DNA of 64,000 bases from NCBI GenBank assembly GCA_039654915.1, contig CM077599.1:23187501-23251500 (forward strand). Direction: 5' to 3'. Positions 38,481 to 52,362 of this stretch are shown here, one piece after another (the first letter of the stretch is position 1; the number at the start of each line of letters is the position of its first letter). A program made the position numbers and the translations under genes. This DNA comes from Aquilaria yunnanensis (Eukaryota; Streptophyta; Magnoliopsida; Malvales; Thymelaeaceae). The notes under the pieces are model-generated. The model saw nothing but the letters and a program-made list of their open reading frames with translations. It ran no database searches and was not told the origin of the DNA.

Positions 38481-39755
38481 TGTAATAATATAGCAAAATT
38501 CTATATAAAAAAAATATTTTCTTTTTTGGTATCTCCTTTCATAGTAACTCATTTTTTCAAAAACAACCATATTTAGCAACATTCTTTATAACATTTAATA
38601 ACGTCTAAAAATTGTAAATATTAAATATAGAAATGATACTATTTTTATCACACCTTATGATGAAATTACATGTGTAGTCCCCAAAAGTTTTCACACTTGT
38701 ACCCTTTAATTTTGAGAAGTGCTAATACATAATTACAATATTGGTCAATAAGCTTTGTACAATTATTTGCCAAGTCACTTAAATATTGAGATTTATAAAT
38801 TGATTATTTAAATTGCATTAAGTAAAATATGCAACGACATTCCTTTCTTACAATTTCAAATAATAGTAGCAAAATCATCACATAGTAGGCAGGAAGCAAA
38901 AAGTTAGAATGTTAGTAATAAATGTGCATGGGATTTGAAAATTTCAGGAAGCTATGATTTTACTACAATTATTTAAAATTGTAGCATAATTGTCACAATG
39001 GCTCCAGGATACAAAAAGACAACTGCAACAATTTTGCTATTATTCTCATACAATTCTTTAAACATATCAAAGTTGTTATAATTTTTCCAAAATACAAAGA
39101 GACATTTGTAACGATTTTGCCTCAATTTGACCTAATTGAAGCAAAATTATCAAAAAACAAGTTTAGGAAAATTGTCACACCATACAAATATCTATTCACA
39201 AATCATCCATTCTCCTCCAGGTCCAAAGTCTTTCCAACTTCCTCAAACTCCTCTATATTTTGCAACAAAAAGTTGCCACCATCACTGAATTGTCGCTCGT
39301 CATCATCTTCATTCTCCAGGTACAAAATCTTTACCTAGTTTCAATGAATTTTATTATGTTCGTTGTAAATTGAATGTGAAATTGCTTGAAATATATTGTT
39401 GATTTGTGTTTCTCTAAAATTAGTCATATTATGCATGTTTATATTAGTGTTGACAAGAGAAAGGTAGAAAAGTGTGGGTAACTTTTTTGGCATTTTGTTG
39501 ATTCAAAAGAGTTTGTCAAATGTTTGGGTAAATATGTTCAGTATTTTGGTAACATAGGGATTGTTGTGAAAATTGTAGGTAGTGACTTATTTGACCAATT
39601 GGAAAAAAAAATGACTTAGGTAAAAATAATAGCATTACTCAATTGATCAATTGTTAAAAATTTAAGGACTTGAATAGTTTGCAATGAGGAATTTGGATGC
39701 AAATGAACAAAATCAATAATTTACTGGATTTGATTGTACATAATTACATGCAAAT
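38481..39755. other. AT-rich sequence, probably CACTA interior
   Basis: No gene recognised. Repeated phrases such as CAAAATTATCA and ACAATTTTGC resemble those at the far right of the window (63640-63870) and may belong to the same CACTA-like family. Confidence 0.3.
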
Positions 39756-41171
39756 TGTTGGGTTTCGGGAGCTAAACAGTGCAGTGGAATTTAACCGAAA
39801 CCCACCAAGATCCAAGTGAAACGGGGTAAATCGGGTGTTCAAAAATTTTCATACCTAATTTTTTGTTGAGATCTCTCACTCAACTGTAGAGTCGAATCAC
39901 AAAACCTGAACAGTTGACGTGTTCAAGCTCTCTATGGTATTCACACGAGCCTCTCGGGATCACCACGCTTCCACCACGTCCCGGTAGATGTGTTTCTCTT
40001 GCGCTCGCAGTGCTAGCTTGCGTCCTCTAAGGAATTGTAAGAAAAGAGTGCGGCTGTCTTTTTGGGATGCTAGGGCAAGGAGACCTACGAATTTCTCACT
40101 AAAAGTTGTATTTATAGTGAGGCTCAACTTCCAGGCCTAATGGGTTTCAAAGCCATAATCCAATTAGGCTTTAATTTCGGGCTTAATAATGGCTCAACTA
40201 TTAGGCCCATTATTAATACGAAATTATTGTGAAACCAAAACCCAAATTATTAGCCCATGTACTTTAATTATCCAAATAGCTCAATGTGTGCGACCCAATA
40301 GTCTCTTACCACGTTGGCAATGATCATAAATCACATTTATGATCATAAGCAATGAACGGTGTTTAGCAATACATCATTGCTACCCAAGTGACAAGATTGT
40401 CGATGATTCGACTAAACCTTTATGATCATCACCGATATATGTCATTGTCCCTTTGTCCAAGATGTCAAGACTAAGCACGAGACATGGAATGTGTCACTCT
40501 CATATAGCCCAATATTTGGTTTCTTGATTACCGAGTAGACCAACTTAAACTGATGACATTGATATCGTATATCAACTCATCCAAGCATGGCCATACATTT
40601 TTTTAAGTCTTACTCTATCAAGGGGCCCGAAGATATCACTCCCGTTACATAGGAGGGATAAATCCTATCTTGATCATACAAATCCCTCCGCATGATATGT
40701 GACATACCCAATGACCTCCTTCAAGTTTACTCAGTTATGAGCAACAAAGGAAAGTATCAAAGTATGTGACTCACATGTAGGGAACCTTGATGATCTTAGG
40801 TCGAAGGACTACATATACCATGATCACTATGAGAATCACTTATGACACTCATATAACGATCCATATAGCGTTCGCATGGTGGGTCGGTCCAGTACACAAG
40901 TTCTCCAACTTGTACCCATATGCAGACTACATATTCATATTAGTCTCCACATATGCTAGTCGTTATGTATTATTGCAACCCACTCCACAATAATACTAGA
41001 CTAGGGACGTTTGAGAATATCATTATTCTAGGGTTACAATTATGTTTGTTAAGTTACGCAGAAACAAAACAACAAACATAATTACTGGATTAATGCCTTA
41101 ATAAAATATCATGACTCAATGTGCAAAAATACAATCATCTCATGATTGGCCTTTTGGGCACAACACTAACA
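39756..41171. mobile_element. solo LTR, 1416 bp
   Basis: It starts TGTTGGGTTTC and ends CACTAACA, so it has TG...CA termini with short inverted ends (TGTTGG against TGTTAG). A 5-bp direct repeat CAAAT lies immediately on both sides (39751-39755 and 41172-41176). No internal coding domain is present. The size suits a solo LTR of a medium-sized retrotransposon. Confidence 0.7.
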
Positions 41172-41176
41172 CAAAT

Positions 41177-42287
41177 ATGCTAATTTGTTAAACTTTTCGT
41201 ATTTTAAGAAAGGTCATCAAGGTTCCAGACAGATAAGGTCAAAGGGAGGTACCTCTAATTAGTTTCATGACCTAAAGCATGGTCAGGCTCTGAGGGTCCC
41301 ACCATGAGGATGTAATCGATAGTCATCTGATACGACGGCCATAATGTCACACCATGAAACAGTTGCTACTAACCCAGTTGCCACACACCACGGTACTGTG
41401 ACGTCATATGTCGTAGACTTGTGGTGCCAATAATCCCGGTGCCAATAGTCCCAGTGACACTCTAGAAAGATTCACTCCAAACATGTCGTTTCTGTGTTGA
41501 GTATCGCATTGCAGAGATATAGGTGTTGAAGTACATGCTTTTAGAATTAACGTGAACGTAGATGACTTCCTCAATCTTGACATCCTTTTTGCGCTAAATG
41601 AAAGTGGCCAGTAGCATCAGGGGGACATTGGCCATCCTTTAATGATGAATGAATAAAGGATAGCTCCTTGGCCCTTAGGGTCCATCCACTACCTACTTGG
41701 AGGGTGACGGACTTACCACCATCATTAGCTCTGTAAGATTGAAAAATTATCGTTCCCCATGGGTAAGTATTAATGTCTTCATTAATATTTCTTCCATTCA
41801 TTTTTTTTTAATTACCTACCTATAGTTTCAATTTGTTATAGCATTCTTACAAATAAGTTCATGCACTGGCCCCCTCACTTCATTTCATGAAAGAGTATAG
41901 GATGAGGCATGGGTCACTTGGACACACATGCCCTGATTTCAACGAAAGAAGAATGTATCGAGACTCCATGTAAGATGACATGTATCGAATTAAGTAAAGT
42001 ATGCTTATATGCTTTTTATAAACTATTTGGACTCATACAAATATGTATTCAGCAGTTTACCATTTTTATTTTAGAAATACTTTGCATGGGATCTTAGAGA
42101 TTTCGTGGATATCTGCAGGTTCATATCTGAGTACTATTTAAGGTTCCTGCAAAACCACATGTACCATCAGATGAAGAAGGCGGTGAATAAGATACCATAT
42201 TTTTGGGACAACTTCGACTACATGCTACTATGACCGTATGTTCCATCAATCTATAATAAGCACCTGTGGCACTAGATGTGTGAGCAC
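41177..42287 (+). pseudogene. CACTA-like remnant left of the nested LTR elements
   Basis: Fragments of open frame, including one with EYYLRFLQNHMYHQMKKAVN near 42127-42190, have the look of the second-ORF (Ptta/En/Spm transposase-like) part of plant CACTA elements. Order and strand agree with the DUF4216-like remnant at 37.9 kb. Identification is by general resemblance only. Confidence 0.35.
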
Positions 42288-42344
42288 TGATAGCCAAAGG
42301 GCTATTACCTTATGAACTCCTAAGCTTAGTCGAGCACCACCCTC

Positions 42345-45300
42345 TGTTGATACCCAATTTCGTCCGACCCGTATTTTTTTTTTAATTAATTATTATTATT
42401 ATTAAAAAAAAAAAAAACTTTAGGTTATGGGAGACATTTTATTTTGTAGGATTAGCTTTAAAATGGTGTTGAGAGTGGGATAGACGAAGATGGCAGGCAA
42501 TCGGAATCAATTAATTAATTTTCTTTTATCTATATCTGTGTATAAAATCAATTAATCTATATATGTGTATAAAAAATTCTAGTATTAATTAATTAATTAG
42601 TTATTTTTTTTAAAAAAAAATTAATTAATTAAAACTAAAACTAAAAAAATTCTCCTCCCAGATACGCATTTTTCCTTATGGCTCGGCCTCCCCCAAAACA
42701 AAACAAAAAAAATCAACCAACTTATCTGCTCAAGGACTTTTTCTCCCCCCTTCAATCACGCTTCTATGACCTCTCAATTATTGACGAATTATTATCCTAT
42801 CTCTCTCCCCCAGCCGCCTCTAATCTTTCTTATCCCTGGGGGGGCTCTCCTTTTCCCTCTCAGTTTCTCTCTCCTTCTCTCACGTTCTCCCTCTCTCATC
42901 TCTCTTTCCCTCTCTAACTGACAGAGCTCTGGTTCTCTTCTCTCTCTCACGCTCAGCTGGAGCTCTCTCTCTCTCCCTCGAACGAAATTCTCTCTCGCTC
43001 TCAATCAAGTTCTGCTTCTCTCTTTCTCTCCTCGCCAGCACCGTCTCCAGCCTCCCCTCGTCTTCGCTCCGTCGCGCATGCTGCCGGCAGCTTCGCGAAA
43101 CCCGCTGCCATCGCCCTCCAGCCCCTGCCGTTGCGTCCGCCTGGCCTCCCTCCTGCCGCCAGCCTCCTCGTCGTCACCCCCCTAGCCGTCTTCCCTCCCC
43201 CGCGCATGCACGCCCCTGGTTGCTGCCCTCCTCGCGTCGTCCTCCCTGCTGTCTCGCCGCCTCCCAGCTTGCCGCGCCACCTCCGCTGCTGAGCACGCCG
43301 TCACGAACCCCCAGCGCCCCCTAGCCGCCGCCGCCTCGACGCCGGAAGGAAACAGAAGGCGAAGACACAAAAAAAAAAAAAAAAACAAAGAAAAACTGAC
43401 GCGTTTTTCGTTTTGACTAAGTCAAAACTCTTTGTTTTTTGGGTAAAAATTCTGGTTTAGCCCCTGGTTTCCTTTGTTTTATCCATTTAAGTCACTAACC
43501 TTATTTTCTTTGCAGATCAATCATTGACAGCATTTTTTTTTATCTATAGTTTTGTTTATTTTTGTTCAATTGCTCGTCTTATTATTTTGGATCATGAATT
43601 TGTTGATGAGTTAATATAAAATTGTATGTTTAAATTAGATCAGATATTTACTTATATATTGATTTTAACTTTTCATTGTTAGCATAAGTTTAAAACACAT
43701 GTTTACATAACATATTTGAAAGATCATCTTTACAAGATTCAATTTTGAACGGGTTTTAATAAAATTCTAAAAAAACTGAATTTAGGACGATAGTAAATCA
43801 CAAAATCCATGTCCAGATGATTCGGTTAGAATCCATGGCTTGGATATTAACTGAAATTGTTTAAATTAAAATTTAATAACGAAATCCCGATGGCAAACCG
43901 ACTCGTAGTCCGAATCTGTTATGAAAGCCTATAATTTTGACATAATTTTAATTTTTGCTTATGAATTTATTGGATTTGTCTAATTGATACTTTAACTTAG
44001 TTTTAATTTTTGCAATTAAGTCATTAATTCACTTATTTTCTATTATACTTTTGTTTGTTCAGCTAATTAAAAGCATAAATTAACTTAGGAATTGACATTA
44101 AGCTTAATTATATGATTAAGTTAAATAGATAATTTTAATAAATAATTTGTCCTTGGATTTATTTGATTTATTCATCTGAACTTTGAGTTTGTTTTGATTT
44201 ACAATTCGCGCATTGATTTCCTTTTATTGTCTTTTCGTTTGCTCAAATAATTAAATGTGTAAATTAACTGAGGAATTAATGTTAAGCATAATTATATGAT
44301 TAGATTAGATAAACCTTTTTTTAATTAATCTAAAATTAGTTTGACATAATAAAAATCACACCTAGGAAATATTCAGTCTACCTGTGCCATTTAATAATTA
44401 ATTAAATAGATAATAATAAATTAAATTTAAATTAAATTCCATGATCAGATGATTTGGTTAGAATCTATGGCTTGGATATTAATTGAAATTATTTTTTAAA
44501 AAAATAATAATAAAATAAAAATTTAATAATAAAATTCGTTCGTGAATCCTCAACTCGACTAAAAGTCGATTCAGAATCTCGGTACAATTCTTCTCTTATT
44601 CTCCATTTTTTTATTTATACAAGTCACTAACCTTTCTTATTTCTACAGAACTAACAATAATCTTTATATTTATTATTATTATTGTTATTATTGTTATTAT
44701 TATTATTATTCTATTCAGATTACTAACTATTTAATTTTTGCATAAACTAATTACTAACTCAACTAACATCACTAACCATTTAATTTTTGCTATACTAATA
44801 ATTAATTGTGCTAACCACTAACTTTTATTATTATTGTTATCACTAACATTTAATTTTTGTTATACTAACAATTAATTGTGCTAACCAATAACTTTTAGTA
44901 TTATTGTTATCACTAACATTTAATTTTTGTTATACTAACAATTAATTGTGCTAACCAATAACTTTTAGTATTATTGTTATCACTAACATTTAATTTTTGT
45001 TATACTAACAATTAATTGTGCTAACCACTAACTTTTAGTATTATTGTTATCACTAACTTTTATGTTTGTTATACTAACAATTAATTGTGCTAACCACTAA
45101 CTTTTAGTATTATTGTTATCACTAACTTTTATGTTTGTTATACTAACAATTAACTGTGCTAACCACTAACTTTCATTATTATTGTTATCACTAACCATTT
45201 AATTTTTGCTATACTAACAATTAACTGTGCTAACCACTAACTTTCATTATTATTGTTATCACTAACCATTTAATTTTTGCTATACTAACAATTAACTGTA

Positions 45301-46081
45301 CTGACCGCTAACTTTTATTATTATTGTTGTCACTAACCATTTAATATTTGTTATACTAACAACTAACTTTACTAACTTTATTTATTGTTATTTAATTTTT
45401 CTTTATTTTATGGTTAAACTCATTTCATTTAAAGAAATTAGCCATAAAAAAATATATATGTAAAATAAATCTGAACCATGTTGTTAAGTCAAAAAAATTG
45501 TTTTAGTTCATGGTATATTGGCTGGAAACTGTCTCGTGCCCGCTTTTGAGCTGCTTCACCTGGTGAAGAGGGTCTGGCTGAGTAACAACGCCCCGTACCA
45601 TGATCAAAGATTTTTTTAAACTCTTTGATTTCTTTAAATTAGCTTCTTATTTTTTAACTAAATAAATTAAATAAATATAAAGATAAAAATCCATATTTAC
45701 AATATGGATAAAATTCTTTAAAATTTCGTCAAATTCCGTGTCCAAATGACTCGGCAGAGTCTATGGTTCGGAATCAAATCTTCCGTGTCCAAATGACTCG
45801 GCAGAGTCCATGGTTCGGAAGTATCAAATTTTATACAAATTAACTTAAAAATCCACATTTCGACTAATTCAGTTAAAATTTCTAAATTAACTGAAAGTTA
45901 TTTAAAAGCAAAGTAAAACAAAATTAAAATCAACTAAGGTGCCAATTTTGGGCGCTATAACAAAGTTGTTTTAGCGTAACCGTACTCCCGATCCCCGAAC
46001 TCTCGCAGACCAATTTTAAGGTGACCAATCGACCTAAGAAAACTGATTGGTGGCGACTCCAGAAAACCCGACGTTGCCACA
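42345..46081 (+). repeat. 5' LTR
   Basis: 3737 bp, TGTTGATACCC...GTTGCCACA. It includes AT-rich start sequence with TATAAAA-like boxes near 42541 and 42571, a CT-rich stretch at 42840-43030, a GC-rich block at 43050-43350, and a 70-bp minisatellite. Short open frames in it occur identically in the 3' LTR and are not called as genes. Confidence 0.95.
44740..45375. repeat. 70-bp minisatellite inside the 5' LTR
   Basis: About nine tandem copies of a 69-71 bp unit around TTGTGCTAACCACTAACTTT. The same array is present in the 3' LTR at 60426-61061. Confidence 0.85.
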
Positions 46082-46084
46082 GCT

Positions 46085-46102
46085 TGGCGACTCCACTGGG
46101 GA
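46085..46102 (+). other. primer binding site
   Basis: TGGCGACTCCACTGGGGA lies three bases after the 5' LTR, starts with the TGG complementary to a tRNA CCA end, and is of the type used by Tat/Ogre elements. From memory this matches a tRNA-Arg, which I could not check. A shorter copy of the core, TGGCGACTCCAG, also lies inside the LTR end near 46051. Confidence 0.75.
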
Positions 46103-46842
46103 GTCAATATTAGTGAGTCGAGCTTAAAGTTGATTTGTTTTGATTTACTTTGCTTTACTATTATGTGGATTTATATATTATATTTACTTAAGTAAACATG
46201 CATAATGCATTCACAAAATGAAGCTCTATACCCGAGCTTCCTTAAATCAAACACGATTCTTTCTAAGCGGAATTGGTGTTGCTGTCCTTGTGAGGCCACG
46301 GTCTCCAAGCCTTCACCGGTTTCAAAGTAGCAAAGTAGTGTATTGCCTTCTGAGACGGTTAGTCTCTGCATGGGCCCACGAAAAGCTACGACTCGAATTA
46401 ATCCATTCCTTACATTAACCCTAGAGGGTAAGGAATCGGGCCGTCACTATGATTTAGTGATGGGATTCGGGAACTATCCCTGGCCTTTTTGATAAGCCAC
46501 CTTATGCATATAGAATTCCCCACTTAACCATAGAACTGACCATAGAATTTCTACCATTTACCAACACTATAAGCATGTTATTGTTATGCCATTTTTGTTA
46601 CCTTATCCTTGGTTTTCTTTGTGTTTTATATTTATGGCTCAGACTTCTTTTCGTAATAGTTCATGTGTTATTAATTGATATCTAACTCGTTGTTAACCTT
46701 GTTATTCTTTTGTTATACTTCTGTTTTGTACAATTTTTCGTCATGCATCAAAACCACGCACCAAACTGTAATAACTTTTGATCTTTCTAAATGACAACTA
46801 GAAATCTCGAAGTTCCACGATAGTTGATAATCAAACTCACTT

Positions 46843-47101
46843 ATTGCATGCATCCATTACATCAATCATGTGCATACAAAGTCTGATAAAAACATAATCT
46901 CATTTTGTATTGCATGCATCCATTACATCAATCACGTGCATACAAAGTTTGATAAAACATAATCTCATTTTGTATTGCACGCATCCATTACATTAAATAC
47001 ATGCATACAAAGTCTGATAAAAACATAATCTCATTTTGTATTACATACATCCATCACATCAATCAATTGCATATAAAGTTTAATAAAATAAATCTCACTT
47101 T
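46843..47101. repeat. 66-bp tandem repeat upstream of gag
   Basis: Four copies of a 65-66 bp unit with CATCCATTACATCAATCA and AACATAATCTCATTTTGTA, in the leader between PBS and gag. Confidence 0.85.
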
Positions 47102-47158
47102 AGAAACGGTAAAATTGGCCATCAACACCGATATCCAGCTCGGCTCCAAATAAGATTA

Positions 47159-48390
47159 ATGGCAGAACAAACCAAAGGACGTCTCATAGATATGAAGTCC
47201 AATATAGAAAGTATGGCTGAGCAAATGAAACAGTTAATGGAGTTAGCGACCCAAGTCCCCGTCAATGACCCACAAGATCTAACCTATCCTCCCCAATTCA
47301 CTCAGAACAGGTCTCAGTTCAAGAGAAGCTCTTTCATGACTCAGGTCTATCTGATATCATTCATCTAAGGCACAGTCCAATTTTTGAAGAAAAGAAGCTC
47401 CTGCTTAAAGAAGAAGAGAATACTAAAAAAACTCAAGATCATAGAAAAGAGACTGCGGACCATTGAAAGAGGCACTTTATCTCTTTTGATGAACAATCTT
47501 TGCTTGATACCAGATGTTGTGATTCCCTCATACTTTAAGATACCTGACTTTGTGAAATATGATGGAATAAGTTATCCCATCAATTATATTACGCTGTTTC
47601 TAAGGAAAATACAACCACTCACAAGAGACGAGAAAGTGTTGATAGCACTTTTTCAAAAAAAATCTTATAAAGTCAGCACTACAATGGTATCTAAGTCAAG
47701 GTCTGAGAAACATCAAAGCCTGGAATGACCTCGTTTAAGCTCTCAATCAGTAACTGTGAGCATGTTATAGACTTACCCCTAGATCACCAAATTCTCCAGA
47801 ATATAGAGAAGAAGGAACAAGAGACCTTTAAGGAATACGCATAAAGGTGGAGACACTTAGCCGCACAAGTTCAACCATCTATGATAGAAAGAGAATTGAT
47901 CACCCTGTTTACCCAAGCATTAAATAGACCATTTTATGAAAAACTAGTTGGGAACACTTCAAGTAGCTTTTCAAATGTGGTCTTATCTGGAGAAAAGATC
48001 GAATTTGGAATCAAAACAGAAAAGCTGGTCGATTCTTCAATTGAAGGATGTTTCAATGAAAGAACCGGAGCTATCCAAAACATCATCTCCAAGTCCTATG
48101 ATCCAATACCACTCAAGTTACAAGTGAAAGGATATCCTATTGAGACTGTAATCTTCAAGGCTTCCTCATCAGTGCCACATACCACTCATGGGAAGAAATG
48201 CTACTCAAGTCGATTCAATTTTCACAAGTTACAAACCTGCTACCACCCATACCAACGGTAGCAAAGATCAAGTAGCCTCCTCTTCCAAGTTGGAATGACC
48301 CAAACGCCAAATACAAAATGTTCAATCGGGCATTTAATTGAAAATTGTGTGGCACTGAAACTCAAGGCCCAATAGTTGGTCGAGTCTAAA
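47159..48390 (+). pseudogene. decayed Tat-type gag
   Basis: Pieces of one capsid-like protein lie in order but in different frames. A coiled N-terminal part (MAEQTKGRL...) is followed by IPDVVIPSYFKIPDF and VKYDGISYP...LTRDEKVLIALFQ (about 47505-47670), then MIERELITLFTQALNRPFY and SFSNVVLSGEKIE (47881-48010), and a degraded zinc-knuckle-like GHLIENCVALK stretch near 48327. These blocks match the order of Tat/Ogre gag proteins. Stops and frameshifts separate them, so no full Gag can be made. Confidence 0.75.
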
Positions 48391-51300
48391 TTCCTAGGCC
48401 ACGACGTGACTGGTTATTGAAAGTGAAGATTTTGAGCTGGAATTACATTGATTTTGGAAGGCCTCCAAGTCAGATCCGATCTAACAGTTTGCACACACTT
48501 TTGAATAACAGGGAATCCTTTTACTAAGCTTGCATCTTTGAAAGCTTGCAAAAGTAATCTAATAGTAAAAATCTCCTAGATTTAGTCCAGAATCTAGGGT
48601 GTAGTCTTTGTTAAATGGACACCTGCTATTCTTTTTCTGGTACAACAAAAAGATGTGATGCGTGCATTCTACTACTTTCCATTTTTACACTCTTTGCTAT
48701 TATACTATCCATTATAGCCATCACACTTTACTTTTTGACAACCGATAATTCTTTTTGTTCTCTAACAAAAAGATGTTGCGTGTGCATTCTACCACTTTTT
48801 AATCCCATTATTACTTCTACACATTCTACCAATTTTTACCAAAAATTCAATTATTACACCTACACATTCTACCACTTCTTACCAAAAATTCCGTTTTTAC
48901 ATCTATCTCTCACTCCTTTCCATTATACTATCCATTATTGCTATCATACTTTACTTTGTAAACAATACTACTCGTGGGTGAAAATAAAAGTTAAAGGAGA
49001 TTTGATAGTAATGATCTTCAAAGTGCTACCAAATCTAGTAAGAAGGATTTCAAATGTTGCACCTCAACCCTAAAAAAGAATTCACAGTGGTTATCGACAT
49101 CCTTGCAAGAAGTCTGAGTTAGCTTCCAAAGAAGGTAGCTCTCATATTAAATGACTTCAGTGGCCTCCCAATTCTCACAAATGCTCAATACAAAAAAAAA
49201 ATTCTCAGTTTTTCACAACACAAATTCCAACAAAGGAAAGAAGTTCCTCCCTTCCATCAAAAGCCATTAAAGAGAAAATCCAAACAAGAAAAAAAAATCC
49301 AAAAAAAAAAAAAGAGACTGAGAAGCAAATAAAGCCACTTGAGTCATCTTACTTCAAGAAGGCTATGATCTCGGTTCTCCATAACACAAACTCCAAAAAA
49401 AAAAGGGAAAAAGTTCATCCCTTTCATCAAAAAGCCAACAAGGGAAAATTCAAAACCAAAAAAAGCGAGACTGAGAGCAAACACAAGCAAGTAAGGCCAC
49501 TTGAATCATCTCATTTCAAGAAGGCTATGATCTCGGTTCTCTGTAACAAAAACTCCGAAAAGGAAAAAGTTCATCTCTTCCACCAAAAAGCCAACAAGGG
49601 AAAATTCAAAACCAAAAAGAACTGAGAACAAGCACGAGCAAGCAAGGCCACTTGAGTCATCTCACTTCAAGAGAGTTATCAAGTATGTTATCACCATAGC
49701 TCATACAAAAAAACAAAAAAAACAAAAAAAAGAGGAAAAAGGGCTCAAACTAGAAAAAAAAAAAAGAAAGAAAAAAAGTGAGCTATGGATTCTAGACTGA
49801 AAACCTGCAAAGGCGGTTTAGAACACAAAAGCAACCCTCAAACCAAGCATGCATAAAGATCACAATAGTTGGGGGGCAACAGATGAGGTCTAACTTTCTG
49901 GAAAGAGTGGCAAGTTTGAGGTCATCACTATTGAGTTTTTCACCATAATCAAATTTGCTCACGAGTAGTATTAAAAGACCATTCTTTCACACCACTCAAA
50001 CTTAACTTTATTCAGACCTAATATTTACCTCTTAATATCATTCTCATTCAGCTAAAAGACTGCCACAAAAAAAAAAAAAACATTCAAACTTAACTTTCCT
50101 CACACCTAACATTTACCTCTCGATATCATCCTCATTCAGTTAAAAGGCTATTATTGTGAATCATGTTTCTACCTTATTGCCTTGCACAGTTTATGTCTTC
50201 GAGTTGGAAAGGGAAGAATGGCAGGACATTTTAATTGAAAACAAAGACCGTAAATTACTTTGTCAAGCTTTGAAAATTGATGAAAGTTTTTCTTTAAGGC
50301 CAAACCATTATTCATTAATGTATGTAGACTTAAAAGTAAGGAGATAGCTTGAGTCTTTCTTTAATAAGATGTGGTTCTTGTAAGAGAAATTTACGATCAA
50401 GTGCCATCACAAAGGTCTAGAAATCCTCAACCTTCTGTTAAATCAAAGGCGAGATGATATCTCTTTCCACATAAACACCATAATCAAGGGGGCAAAGTAG
50501 TCTCTACTAAGCGCAAGAAAAGTACTGCCAAGAAAGAAGCTCAATAGACAATGGGGCAAGTCTTATGGATCAGAACCTGAGTCTAAGGAAGAGCAATCAT
50601 TCGGACTGTAACATGGGGGTAAATAAGTGTCGACAAGGCCACAAGAAAAGGGACAATGAAACATTGAAAGTTAAGCCTTCGATAGTATGAAATCCATGAC
50701 AATGGATGAGTACCCGAAAGAGATATAAATTATGAGGCGGGCCAACTTTAAAGAAATTGAGGCCAAAATTCAAGAACAAGTCAAAGAAAGGGGATTTTGA
50801 AAAGAGTTGGGCTTTTGAGGCAGCAAACAAAAGCTGGAAAGCATAAAGAGATTCAATGATAGTCCAAGAAGGCCATCACAAAGAGGATCCAGTAAAGCAA
50901 AGACATGAAGAACTAGATCCATCAAAAAAAAAAAAAACATCAATTCCACATGCTCTGCATTCATGCATTTCACATCATGCATGCATGGCTTTTGCATAAT
51001 AGGAACCAAACGGGAATCACATTCACAGCACAGTTACAGCAGTATAAGCTGAGATTTCAATGTCATCAGCTCTTACCAATCTATCACTGGATACACAGCT
51101 AATATGCGGGACCAACCCGCATCAGGAATTCAAGGATAAAGTAGACAATATGTCAAAAGCCTGGCAATCGATTCAATAATTGAGACTACACCTGGAAGGA
51201 CGGGATTGACGTCAGTTAGTAGTATCCAAGATAAGAGATAGCTATAGCCAAGGATAAGGCAGATATAAAAAAAAAAATATAAAGTAGACAATATTGTCAA

Positions 51301-51654
51301 AAGCCTGGCAATTGATTCAATAATCGAGGCTACACCTGGAAGGACAGGATTGATGCCAGCTTAGTAGCATCCAAGATAAGAGATAGCTGTGGTCAAAGAT
51401 AAGGCAAATATCAAGAAATATTGTCGTTGAAAATTTGTCAAAAGCGGACAAAAGATTCAATAATCAAGGACTCGATCGACGTCAGCTGGATGGAATATCA
51501 AAGATAAGAAATATCATTCACATCAAAATAAAGTAAGATCCACTTTTCCGGTTAAACGACGGATACGGTACTCCGTGACTCTCAAGTCGGTTCTCTCAGT
51601 TGCCCATAATAACTGATTCCTTCACCCCTTCTTTCTTTCACTTCCTCCTAGAAA
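48391..51654 (+). other. internal region where pol would be expected, no pol seen
   Basis: No protease, RT, RNase H or integrase block in any frame. The region is A-rich and repetitive: an array of three to four units of about 150-165 bp at 49190-49690 (AAGGCTATGATCTCGGTTCT) and another of about 145 bp at 51130-51520 (TTCAATAATCGAGGCTACAC). Open frames at 48615-49073 and 50156-50347 have no recognisable motif. Confidence 0.6.
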
Positions 51655-52122
51655 ATGGATCCTACTTTTTCCGCCTTGCGAAAGTATTTTCCTTCTCTCC
51701 CAATGAACATCCTCAAAAAGATCTACCAAGTTCGCTGTGAACGATTAAGAGCTCTGATGCATAAAGGAATCCCTGAAGATGTGCGGTGGTTAATTGAAGC
51801 TAAGGTTCGTCTGGCAGGTGAAATCCCAGAGGCATTTGTGTCTCACATGCCTGGTGTAGGCAAAAGCTCTTATGCCAAAAAGCGAAGAGCGAGGAGACTA
51901 GGCGTCTGTCATAAATGCGGACGCTGGACCTGTAATACTAAATGTCGTTCTTTAGGGATGATCTCTGATAATCGAGAAGATAAAATACGATTCATTAAGA
52001 ATGGCCTGAGTAAAGACTCGTTGGATGATATCCAATTGACTCTTGAGACGCATTCTTGTGGATCTGTGCAACGTGAACTTCTTAGTTTATGGAGCATTTT
52101 TCATGAAGAACGAAACCGTTAA
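51655..52122 (+). CDS. cysteine-rich basic protein, copy 1 (truncated)
   Basis: 155 residues, sharing with the two following genes a start of the form SALRKYFPS followed by LKKIY, a middle MPG-GKS-Y segment, a basic KKRRARRLG stretch, and a C-x2-C-x4-C-x3-C cluster (CHKC...CNTKC), then a THSCG motif. The basic stretch just before a Cys cluster resembles the nucleic-acid-binding cysteine-rich proteins of carlavirus-type plant RNA viruses, some of which act as silencing suppressors or in the nucleus. That relation is my inference and untested. Relative to copies 2 and 3 this one stops early, at TAA where they have a Tyr codon; the lost tail of about 27 codons is still recognisable downstream. 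No TATA cassette like that of copies 2 and 3 is seen upstream. Confidence 0.6.
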   Translation: MDPTFSALRKYFPSLPMNILKKIYQVRCERLRALMHKGIPEDVRWLIEAKVRLAGEIPEAFVSHMPGVGKSSYAKKRRARRLGVCHKCGRWTCNTKCRSLGMISDNREDKIRFIKNGLSKDSLDDIQLTLETHSCGSVQRELLSLWSIFHEERNR

Positions 52123-52362
52123 AGTCCCGGGAATCTGACTGTAAATGACCCTGTTTGCCAGCTTGTAAGAAAACTGGATGGGAAGCAAATCCTCGACTCA
52201 TAGAAGCCGTTAATCCCGTTACTGGACGTAAAACCAGTGGAAGATGTGAGCCACAGTCACAATCACTGTACATACAATTTATCATATTTAAAATTTTCCA
52301 TTTTTCTTTTAATAATGTATTTGCTCCCGTAAGTGTAATCGACACGTTATCCATTTCATCGC

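Noticed and set aside
42678..43388. Short open frames inside the LTR on both strands, repeated at 58364-59074
   Set aside because: They fall in CT-rich and GC-rich leader-like sequence, have low-complexity composition, and exist twice only because the LTRs are identical.
48615..49073. 152-codon hydrophobic open frame in the retrotransposon interior
   Set aside because: It consists of locally repeated C/T-rich phrases (CATTCTACCACTT), has no known domain, and lies between decayed gag and repeats.
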